From Actinomycetota bacterium (lineage in GTDB: Bacteria > Actinomycetota > Acidimicrobiia > Acidimicrobiales > JAMCPL01): 48,957 bases of DNA. The stretch spans positions 1-48,957 of the forward strand of contig JAMCPL010000022.1 of NCBI GenBank assembly GCA_023379675.1. Direction: 5' to 3'. Below are positions 7,907-14,834 of this stretch, piece after piece. Numbering within the stretch: the first letter of the stretch is position 1; every line of letters begins with the position of its first letter. The notes below the pieces were generated by a model. The model was not told where the DNA came from. It did not search any database and saw nothing but the letters and a program-made list of their open reading frames with translations. Position numbers and translations under genes: made by a program.

Positions 7907-9625
7907 ATGCCACGACCACTTTATGGACGCATCAGGCTGAAAGGCTGGCTGGAGGTTACCACGCCCTTGCACGTAGGCGGCCTCGGGAACGATGTAGATG
8001 TGGATTTGACCCTTGCCCGTGATGGGCTTGGTCGGCTATATGTACCGGGAACCAGTCTGGCGGGATCGATAAGTCATTGGGCACACCCTACGGGAGAGAG
8101 AGATCACAGATGGGGATCAAATAGTGAGAGCAAGAAAAGTGCTGACGGGAACGACGGGAGGGCAAGCCGGGTCATTGTAGGTGATGGGGTGATTCTTGCG
8201 TGCCGCCCTGATAAAGGTAGTTTTGATGACGTATCTGGGTGGAAGGGCGACCTTGTTGCTGGAGATAGAAATGATGGGCCAGTTACTGAAAGCCGTGACG
8301 GAGTGGGAATCGACCGGGTTACTGGCACCGCTGCATCAGGCATACTGTACCGGCGCGAGGTAGTGCCTCGCGGCGCGGTCATTCGCCTGTCAATCGATAT
8401 GGAATCGCAAAGCTCCGACGAATACAAAAGTGACCTGTATGAGATGGCCGTCATAGCCGAAGCACTGTGTGCCGGCGACATCAGATTGGGTGCTGCAAAG
8501 ACCCGTGGGCTTGGTGCGGTAAGGCTGCATCGTGACAGTGTTGCCGTGAAGATGGAGCGTCTCGATACAAAGGAGGGGATGCTCCATGCCCTGACCGGTG
8601 AAACCATACCAAAGCTGAAAGAGCTGACAACCGATTCAGGTGAGAGTGGACACGATGATGGCCAGGGAGATCGGGCATCGGTATCGTTGGGACGGTTGAT
8701 AGCCGATGCTGGTGGAAGTGAGAGCGTATCCAATGAGGTGGCCACGCGACAGGAGAAGGTCAAGACCATCACAATCAAGTGGCATCCTGTAGGACCGCTG
8801 ATGGTACGGGCAGGAATGGACGGCATCGCGGTCGACAGTATCTCTCTCATGGGCGAATATAAATCTGGATATGTCCGGCAGGTGCTACCTGGGTCGTCAG
8901 TCAAAGGGGCTCTCCGTACCCGTGCCGAACTCATCCTGAGAACTCTCCTCGATCAAATGGCTGGAGAGAAACTGATTACTTGGCTGTTCGGTAGTGCGAA
9001 CACCAAGGATGACCACCATGATGACAAGGCAGATGACGAGACTGGCCAACCCAAGCAGGGTATCGGAGCGCTGAGCGTACTGGATTGTTATTCTGTCGGC
9101 AACGGCACCGATGATGATGACCGTGGCAACGACATGGGCACCAAAGAGTGGATCAAGGTGTTCACCGAGGCGAAGCCGCAGGGCAAGCCCAAGGAGGGAA
9201 GCACCCTAGAAGAGGTAGCCGACAGTCTTAAAATGCACCGTGCCGATCATGTAGCTATAGACCGTTGGACTGGAGGCGCAGCCGAACATTTTCTGTACAG
9301 TACGCTTGAGCCCGATCCCGGCAAGTGGGAACCGTTGCAGATAAGGATCGACGAGTCTCGGTTACCCGAAAAGGTACTTGACCCAGCGCGAGCATTAGTT
9401 CTGGTCGTACTAAGGGATCTGGCGTATGGGTTTGTTCCGATCGGATATTCGACCAACCGGGGTATGGGTGACATTGCTGTGGACAGCATTGAGCATCCGT
9501 GGAAGGACGCTATATCTGATCTGGAGGAAAAATGGAAGACTTGGTTGGAAGATGAGCTGAAACTTAGGGATAGGACGGGCGTGATTGAGAGGAGACGGCA
9601 TGAGCCAAGTAAACACAGAGAGTGA
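7907..9625 (+). CDS. Cas7-2x: tandem RAMP (Csm3-like) backbone subunit
   Basis: A 572-aa protein with two Cas7 domains. The first (about 1-220) has LHVGGLGNDVDVDL with Asp29, Asp31 and Asp33, then RLYVPGTSLAGS and KTRGLGAVRL. The second (about 285-560) has an Asp-bearing loop with Asp305 and Asp310, then VLPGSSVKGALR, an AIDRWTGGAAEHFLY segment typical of Csm3-type proteins, and STNRGMGD. Each domain would cover one crRNA segment and probably cuts the target RNA with its loop aspartate. The start is ATG 7907, after AGGAAG and three bases past the previous stop. The last 26 bases overlap csx19. A long acidic, low-complexity stretch (about 370-410) looks like a disordered insert. Confidence 0.82.
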   Translation: MPRPLYGRIRLKGWLEVTTPLHVGGLGNDVDVDLTLARDGLGRLYVPGTSLAGSISHWAHPTGERDHRWGSNSESKKSADGNDGRASRVIVGDGVILACRPDKGSFDDVSGWKGDLVAGDRNDGPVTESRDGVGIDRVTGTAASGILYRREVVPRGAVIRLSIDMESQSSDEYKSDLYEMAVIAEALCAGDIRLGAAKTRGLGAVRLHRDSVAVKMERLDTKEGMLHALTGETIPKLKELTTDSGESGHDDGQGDRASVSLGRLIADAGGSESVSNEVATRQEKVKTITIKWHPVGPLMVRAGMDGIAVDSISLMGEYKSGYVRQVLPGSSVKGALRTRAELILRTLLDQMAGEKLITWLFGSANTKDDHHDDKADDETGQPKQGIGALSVLDCYSVGNGTDDDDRGNDMGTKEWIKVFTEAKPQGKPKEGSTLEEVADSLKMHRADHVAIDRWTGGAAEHFLYSTLEPDPGKWEPLQIRIDESRLPEKVLDPARALVLVVLRDLAYGFVPIGYSTNRGMGDIAVDSIEHPWKDAISDLEEKWKTWLEDELKLRDRTGVIERRRHEPSKHRE

Positions 9626-10265
9626 GCTTAAGTTGTGGTGGTCCACCAATACAGGGATTACACTCAGCGATGCGCTTGATAAATCTGGCATCGGCGGCAA
9701 AGTGGGTGGAGTCGGACTACTGTCATCGCCGACGGCATTCATCATTGCTACGGTCAATGGTTCCGACGTGTGTACGAGAATGGGATCCCTGGAGTCCGGA
9801 GCGCTTGAGTCGGTATTTGAAGCCCGCTGCTTTGACAGCACCAAAGAGCTTCGTTGGCTCCGTACTGATCATACTGGTGGTACGGCTGTGCTTCTCAGTG
9901 AGGATAAGGAGGCAGTGGAGAGACTTGGCGATACCAAGGAGCTACAAGTAATCAAAACGCTCCCTGCACACTATCTCTTGTGGGGAACTGCCAATGCTGT
10001 AACCGCTGCTGACGTAAGCGGTAGCTCCTCTTGGACAGTATTAAAGGAGTTCCGAATCAGATCATTCGAAATTCCCGTAGTGGTGACTGCTGAAAAGCGA
10101 GCGCAGTTGCACTCTATAGAATATCTTGGCAGGGGAAAATGCGGCAACGTGTCTGTTGTGGAGGAGCGCTTGGTCGGTTTCGAAGAGTACTCTCAATTAG
10201 ACAAGCAAACTGTCCAAGAAATCAGGTGTTCAACAGAGGAGTACACGGAAGGGAGGCCCGAATGA
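9600..10265 (+). CDS. csx19: Csx19, type III-D effector-associated subunit
   Basis: A 221-aa protein resembling the TIGR03984/Csx19 family found only with type III-D loci. Recognisable segments are FDSTKELRWLR followed by VLLSE, AHYLLWGTA near the middle, SWTVLKEFRIRSFEIPV, and the terminal CGNVSVVEERLVGF. In the fused III-D complex Csx19 packs on the effector; its catalytic role is unknown. The start is ATG 9600, with GAGGAG a few bases upstream; an open frame from 9585 has no good start. It overlaps the preceding gene by 26 bases and the next by an ATGA (10262-10265), so the three genes are almost certainly one transcript. Confidence 0.78.
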   Translation: MSQVNTESELKLWWSTNTGITLSDALDKSGIGGKVGGVGLLSSPTAFIIATVNGSDVCTRMGSLESGALESVFEARCFDSTKELRWLRTDHTGGTAVLLSEDKEAVERLGDTKELQVIKTLPAHYLLWGTANAVTAADVSGSSSWTVLKEFRIRSFEIPVVVTAEKRAQLHSIEYLGRGKCGNVSVVEERLVGFEEYSQLDKQTVQEIRCSTEEYTEGRPE

Positions 10266-12127
10266 AAGGCACGCTTCGCATCGAAGAGCACTACGGCGAG
10301 CAACAGCTGCGGTTGTATCCTGACGCTACCTCAAAGTCCCGCCAGACAAGTAGAAAACAGCTCGAGAACTCGCTTGCCAATCTTCCGGAATCGGAACTCG
10401 ACGGGATGACAGTGGAGTTCGATGAGCATAAGGGTCAGTACCGCAACATTAGGCGCGAAGGTACCTCTCCGGTTCCTTCAGTCGCACCTAATCCAAATCC
10501 ATCGTCGTCCTCAGCAGCGATGGAAAACATGTCGAACAACCTGAAAAATGATCAATTTCTCAATCCCTATAATTTTGTGCCTGCTCCTTCCAGGCCGCAA
10601 GAAGATAGTAAGTCACCTCTTGCAGATAGCATGCCTCTGGGACACGATCGGCTGGGACACGATCGGTGGAGTGGCCGGATAAGCGTATACATGAAGACCG
10701 TTACGCCTTTGCTGGTTCTCGATACTGAATCCTTCACTGTCAACGACAAAGGGCACAGAACGTATTCGATAAAAACCAAGCCAAATGGCGAGCCTCACAT
10801 CGCTCCGACCAGCATAAAGGGGATGCTCCGTGCAGCGTACGAGGCCGTTACCAATTCCCGCTTCGGTATATTCACAGGGCATGAGAAGTTAGGCTACCGT
10901 GACCGCGACGGCAAAAAAGAGTTTGCTCTGGCGCCTGATAAATTGTTGCGTGATGATCATAGGCCTGCGGATAAACTCGGAAAGCTATCACCTGCTGATC
11001 GCGTTTTCGGATGGGTTGCCCAGCGTGCAGACGACAATCACACAGATGATTATGGCGCATATCGGGGTAACCTCAGAGTCGGGCCGGTCTCTTGTAAGCA
11101 GGATGGAAAGGAGGCCATCGAAGAGTTTGATCACCCACTTCCATTGGCCATCCTGGCGGCTCCCAAGCCCCAGCAGGGTCGCTTTTACCTCGGGAACCAG
11201 GGCAAAGATGGTGCAACGCCGATAACGTCTGGTATCGAGAAAAGTAAGTTCTATAGCTCAGGTCAAACGCTGCGAGGGCGCAAAGTGTATCTACATCATG
11301 CCGGTTTACTGGACGGCTACTGGGACCCGGCATGGAACGATAGAAAGCCGCGCGGTGGCAGGTTCCAAGAATATCGTTTATCAGATGGAGAATCCAGTAA
11401 GCCAGATGGAGACACCAGTGACCAGAACCGCTCAATCACCAAGTGGATACGACCCAATGTAAGTTTTCAGTTCACCCTTGATGTAAAGAACTTGAGTGAT
11501 GTGGAACTGGGTGCACTAGTGTGGCTGCTGAACCTGCCGGAGGGGCACATGCATCGGCTTGGCTATGGCAAGCCACTCGGTTTTGGCAGCGTGCAACTCT
11601 CGATTGACTGGCAAGTGACGAAGCTTTGCAAGGGTGGAGAAGTCAAAAGCACCAGTGAGCAGACGTGGTCTGCTTACTGGAAATCGCTAGGCGATGGATC
11701 ATCCGGAGCTGGCTTGAGCGATGGCACATTACTTCCGGCTGAGCCTAAGGAGGCCATAGAGGCCACGGTGAACTCTTTTAAGGAAACTGTTACTGGAACC
11801 GGAGCTGGGGAGGAGTTCGAGGAGCAGTTCGAGAAGGTCTCGTTCATCAGGGCATTTCTGGCAGTTTCGCAGGGGAATTCGAGCATGCGAGTACATTATC
11901 CGCGAGTGCGAAAGGACAATTCACCGCCTCCTCCTGACCCCGAGTCTTTTAGGTGGTTTACTGAAAATGAGAAAACCGGCAACCAGAAGAGCCTGCCCCT
12001 GCCCTCGAGCAACGAAGGGCTACCCTATTACGATACCAGCAGACAAGGCGGCGGCCAACGAGGAACTCACGATGGCAATAGAGGCAACAGCAGTCGACAA
12101 AGACCACGAAATAATCGGAACAAGTAG
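10262..12127 (+). CDS. Cas7 with insertion (TIGR03986-type RAMP), terminal gene of the operon
   Basis: A 621-aa RAMP protein. After a serine/proline-rich linker it carries NPYNFVP at 101-107, the signature I associate with TIGR03986 proteins that accompany Csx19. A Cas7 core follows (TPLLVLDTES, then HIAPTSIKGMLRAAYE, then LGYGKPLGFGSVQL), split by a long insertion (about 225-400) that contains FGWVAQ and YRGNLRVG. It would be one of the backbone subunits binding crRNA. The C terminus is basic and Arg/Gln/Asn-rich (RGTHDGNRGNSSRQRPRNNR), probably disordered and RNA binding. The start at ATG 10262 overlaps the csx19 stop and has GGGAGG seven bases upstream. The gene ends eight bases before the inverted repeat that opens IS66 copy 2. 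Confidence 0.8.
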   Translation: MKGTLRIEEHYGEQQLRLYPDATSKSRQTSRKQLENSLANLPESELDGMTVEFDEHKGQYRNIRREGTSPVPSVAPNPNPSSSSAAMENMSNNLKNDQFLNPYNFVPAPSRPQEDSKSPLADSMPLGHDRLGHDRWSGRISVYMKTVTPLLVLDTESFTVNDKGHRTYSIKTKPNGEPHIAPTSIKGMLRAAYEAVTNSRFGIFTGHEKLGYRDRDGKKEFALAPDKLLRDDHRPADKLGKLSPADRVFGWVAQRADDNHTDDYGAYRGNLRVGPVSCKQDGKEAIEEFDHPLPLAILAAPKPQQGRFYLGNQGKDGATPITSGIEKSKFYSSGQTLRGRKVYLHHAGLLDGYWDPAWNDRKPRGGRFQEYRLSDGESSKPDGDTSDQNRSITKWIRPNVSFQFTLDVKNLSDVELGALVWLLNLPEGHMHRLGYGKPLGFGSVQLSIDWQVTKLCKGGEVKSTSEQTWSAYWKSLGDGSSGAGLSDGTLLPAEPKEAIEATVNSFKETVTGTGAGEEFEEQFEKVSFIRAFLAVSQGNSSMRVHYPRVRKDNSPPPPDPESFRWFTENEKTGNQKSLPLPSSNEGLPYYDTSRQGGGQRGTHDGNRGNSSRQRPRNNRNK

Positions 12128-12135
12128 AATCTGCA

Positions 12136-12148
12136 CCGTAACCATTCA
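12136..12148 (-). repeat. Terminal inverted repeat, right side of the cas operon
   Basis: CCGTAACCATTCA is the exact reverse complement of 353-365. It lies between the end of the last cas gene and the relic transposase, where the left end of an IS66 element is expected. Confidence 0.6.
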
Positions 12149-13130
12149 GGTACCCTGATGCTGCGCCGGTTGTCATTGATCACGTCATACGTGTAAGGGT
12201 GCATTTTGTTGCTCTGACCTGGGCGTCGCGCGGATCGTGCGAATATCCACCACTGTCCGCGCGATATGTGATAGACAGTAGGACATGGCAGATGACGAGC
12301 CGCAGAGCAATGCGGAGGAGCACGTGAGAACGCAATGTTGCGAGCGGATAACGCTGTGCTGCGCCAGCAGGTCTCGACGCTCAAAGACGCAAATGACGTG
12401 ATGGCCCGAAAGATCGTGGAGTTGGAAAAGAAATCCGGCCGGAACTCGCAGAACTCGTCCATGGCTCCGTCGTCGGACACCTTCGGTAGCCCTGCAAAGC
12501 CAGAGAGTCCGAACAGGAAGGCCCGTCGTGCAATGGGGAGGAAGCCCGGTAAGCAGCCCGGTGCCCCAGGAGCGCATCTTGCCCAGGTCGAGAACCCCGA
12601 CTCTGTCGTCCCTCATCGCCCGGAGATCTGCACATGGTCGGCGGCGACCTTGGCTTGGCGGAATTGGTCGGCGAAGAGATACGCCAGGTCTTTGATATCC
12701 CTGAACCAAGAGTCGTCGTCAGGCGTGCTCCCCGACTACAAGGGCACCACCGTCCACGACCGGCTCGCCATGTACTTCAACTACACCGGCACACGTCATG
12801 GAGTGTGCGGAGCCCATCTCATCCGCAACCTGGCCTCGGTGGCGGTTGTGTGGAACCAGACCGAGTGGGCAGAGGCCATGATCGCTTCGCTTATCGAGAT
12901 GAAGTGTGCCGCCGAAGACGCCCGGGCTGCTGGCAGGAAGCGTCTTGGTGCCAAGGTGTCCGTCTCCTTCTCGAAGCTTCCGATCAGAATCGTTGAGCTG
13001 GGACTTGCCGCCAAGCACGGCGTCAACGCGATGGATGTCTTGACTGCTCTGTTCGCCTGCGCACCCTGGAAGACGGCGACAGCGATCGGCAGCAACGCCA
13101 CCACAGGTTCAGCCATGAGATACCGGTCAA
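12138..13130 (+). mobile_element. IS66-family relic, copy 2 (left end and broken transposase)
   Basis: An IS66-type element in the same orientation as copy 1. Its left tip GTAACCATTCA is at 12138. The transposase begins about 12335. It shows the coiled-coil and SGRNSQNSS leader, the Pro/Arg/Gly-rich linker (GRKPGKQPGAPG), VVPHRPEICTW, then RQVFDIPEPRVVV in another frame. The DDE-domain part returns at about 12725 (LPDYKGTTVHDR, GVCGAHLIRNLASVA, MKCAAEDARAAGRKR). Frame changes and missing central and C-terminal sequence make it non-functional. The right end is lost at about 13090-13130, where the neighbouring gene begins. No downstream copy of the terminal repeat was found. Confidence 0.78.
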
Positions 13131-13204
13131 TCAGAGCGGACGGGGAGCTACGCGTTCTCCTCCAGGCCCGATCACGCCTATGCCGAGCCGTTCCGCTTCG
13201 ATGA
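12335..13204 (+). pseudogene. Broken IS66 transposase
   Basis: An open frame of 289 codons that is not a real protein. It joins the IS66 N-terminal region to a shortened DDE region, with the zinc-finger-like and first catalytic segments missing or out of frame. The last 40 codons leave the IS altogether. Its 3' part is nearly identical in blocks to the sequence at 1-283. Confidence 0.72.
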
Positions 13205-13706
13205 ATGCATCGTCATAGATAATGGTCCCATATACATAGGGAAGCACCTGTCCCTCAAAACCTGGATACAAGAACTGTTCCCGCCAGGCCGATCCGCCTA
13301 CCCGACTTGCCCATTTCGATACATGGCTCCCGCGAAGGCGTGACTTTGTTTCGGCCAATATGGCCACTCCACCTATCGGAGTGTCGAAACGGCCTCTTAC
13401 GTCCACCTCTCCTTTACCTATGTCAATGAGACCAGGATTATCAAGTACGGTCCAGCCCTTCCGGTAAGCCATTGCGCCAAGTACCGCCGCACATGATTCC
13501 TCGCTTACCTCACCTACATTCTCCTCCAATCTGTGTATACTCATCGTGGTCTGTTTCTGCGCCTCGACCAACTTTTGCACTTCAGTGGTCAACAGGCGCA
13601 TCTGGTCCGGCAAGCTGAGAAGCTCATCACCGAGGATCATGGCCCTGAGCGATGCACGCAACGCCTCGTCATGTTCCAGCTCACGAATAATCTCCAACGT
13701 ATCCAT
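13131..13706 (-). CDS. Coiled-coil protein with PD-(D/E)XK nuclease-like domain
   Basis: A 191-aa protein (from ATG 13706). The first 75 residues are helical with a coiled coil (MRLLTTEVQKLVEAQKQT, then IHRLEENVGEV). The second part has a nuclease-fold pattern: GEVDVRG supplies an Asp and AILAETKSRLRG supplies the E-x-K, as in PD-(D/E)XK enzymes and DUF3782-type proteins. Many such proteins are of unknown role and often sit near mobile elements; restriction-like or defence activity is possible but unproven. The ATG at 13706 lies seven bases after a TACAAT box, so it may be leaderless. ATG 13715 with AGGTGG upstream is the alternative. The 3' end overlaps the edge of the IS66 relic. Confidence 0.5.
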   Translation of the reverse strand: MDTLEIIRELEHDEALRASLRAMILGDELLSLPDQMRLLTTEVQKLVEAQKQTTMSIHRLEENVGEVSEESCAAVLGAMAYRKGWTVLDNPGLIDIGKGEVDVRGRFDTPIGGVAILAETKSRLRGSHVSKWASRVGGSAWREQFLYPGFEGQVLPYVYGTIIYDDAFIEAERLGIGVIGPGGERVAPRPL

Positions 13707-13713
13707 ATAAATC

Positions 13714-13761
13714 ATTGTACACCCCACCTGTAACGCCTACGTAAACGCCTACGGCGTAACG
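13714..13761 (-). promoter_or_regulatory. Promoter and direct-repeat operator of the nuclease-like gene
   Basis: On the minus strand a TACAAT -10 box (13719-13714) precedes the gene start. Two adjacent direct repeats lie at 13730-13740 (GTAACGCCTAC, plus strand) and 13741-13752 (GTAAACGCCTAC). GGCGTAAC follows, making a small palindrome (ACGCC TAC GGCGT, 13745-13757). They cover the -35 position, as an operator would. Confidence 0.4.
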
Positions 13762-13841
13762 CGGGGTCCAAGGCACTTCAGCAGCACCGTTGCCGTATTG
13801 GAGTATCTGAACAATGCATATCCGGAAGTCACGCAGGTGGG

Positions 13842-14615
13842 TCATCCACCGATTGCATGAGCGCCGCCATCGACATGGATAATCTCTCCCGTTGTCATGG
13901 GGAACAGGTCCGACAACAGGGCAACGCAGGCTTTTGCCACCGGCTCGGAGTCGTGCACATCCCAGCCAAGTGGAGCTCGTTGCGACCAGAGCGACTCGAA
14001 CTGGGCGAACCCGGGTATGGACTTTGCGGCCATGGTACGTACCGGTCCTGCCGCCACCAGATTCACTCTGGTGCCTCGCGGACCCAGGTCCCTGGCGAGG
14101 TAGCGTGACAGCGATTCCAGGCCGGCTTTTGCCACCCCCATCCAATCGTAGCCGGGCCATGCGACTGATGCATCAAAGTCAAGCCCTACGATGGAGCCGG
14201 AGCCGGACGCATCCAGCAGGTGGCTGAAGGCGCCTGCCAGAGCCTTCAGGGAATAGGTGGATATCTCAAGGGCAATAGATATGTCATTCCATGATGCCTT
14301 CAGTATGTCACCCCCGAGGCAGTCTGGTGGCGCGTATCCTATGGCATGCACGATGCCGTCGAGGCGGCCCCATCTGGTGGACAGATCCGCTGCTGCTGCG
14401 ACAAGCTGATGGTTGTCGGTAACATCCAACTCGATCACATCCGGCGTACTGGGCAGTTTGCGAGCGACTCTTTTCGTGAGAGACAGCCCCCTGCCGGCAC
14501 CAGTAAGCACGACATCGCCACCTTCTTCGATTGCCAGCTTTGCCACTGCAAACGCCAGGCTGGCATCGGTCAGTACTCCCGTTACCAGTATTTTCCTATT
14601 TTGTAGAAGTTCCAC
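13842..14615 (-). CDS. fabI: Enoyl-[acyl-carrier-protein] reductase (NADH), InhA/FabI-like
   Basis: A 257-aa short-chain dehydrogenase of the InhA/FabI type, which reduces the enoyl-ACP double bond in the last step of fatty-acid elongation. Features are the early nucleotide-binding strand KILVTGVLTDASLAFAVAK (the FabI form of the glycine loop), LDVTD, DGIVHAIGYAP, and the catalytic Tyr and Lys in YDWMGVAKAGLES (Y-x6-K in this family). RVNLVAAGPVRTMAAKSIPGF follows and is very like mycobacterial InhA. The last segment TTGEIIHVDGGAHAIGG is also typical. The start is GTG 14615, with AAGGA eight bases upstream. The gene is read away from the MFS transporter, separated by about 140 bases of promoter sequence. 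Confidence 0.92.
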   Translation of the reverse strand: MELLQNRKILVTGVLTDASLAFAVAKLAIEEGGDVVLTGAGRGLSLTKRVARKLPSTPDVIELDVTDNHQLVAAAADLSTRWGRLDGIVHAIGYAPPDCLGGDILKASWNDISIALEISTYSLKALAGAFSHLLDASGSGSIVGLDFDASVAWPGYDWMGVAKAGLESLSRYLARDLGPRGTRVNLVAAGPVRTMAAKSIPGFAQFESLWSQRAPLGWDVHDSEPVAKACVALLSDLFPMTTGEIIHVDGGAHAIGG

Positions 14616-14720
14616 TACTGATCCTTTATAGCTGTCGCTTTTTCTTGTTTGGACTCACATCATCCTTCCAGGAATGTACCATCCTGACACCTTAGCTCTG
14701 CAGGAAGCCTCGTATGTACA

Positions 14721-14759
14721 TTGACAGTGATAACTTATCAGTGTTATGTTATCTGCATG
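14721..14759 (+). promoter_or_regulatory. Promoter and palindromic operator upstream of the MFS exporter
   Basis: TTGACA (14721-14726), an 18-base spacer and TATGTT (14745-14750) are followed by six bases and ATG 14757, so the transcript probably starts at the first tandem repeat. The spacer holds a perfect dyad TGATAA-C-TTATCA (14728-14740) and a second GTTAT-rich half-site just after it. This is a likely binding site for the TetR regulator encoded downstream. Confidence 0.55.
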
Positions 14760-14834
14760 AATCAAAATCATGAAGCAGGATGATGAATCAAAATCATGAA
14801 GCAGGATGATGAATCAAAATCATGAAGCAGGATG
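14757..14834 (+). repeat. Three perfect 26-bp tandem repeats overlapping the MFS gene start
   Basis: Units start at 14757, 14783 and 14809. Each unit encodes an eight-codon ORF (MNQNHEAG) whose TGA overlaps the ATG of the next unit (TGATG). Each unit also contains a second ATG in another frame, and the one in the last unit (14822) opens the MFS gene. Because the start lies in the last copy, copy number would change the leader but not the reading frame. Confidence 0.85.

Noticed and set aside
12634-12996. Second plus-strand frame in the IS66 copy as a separate gene
   Set aside because: It holds the RQVFDIPEP part of the same transposase shifted by a frame change, so it is part of the pseudogene.
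14757-14834. 26-bp repeats as a CRISPR remnant
   Set aside because: The units are directly adjacent without spacers and tied to the exporter start.
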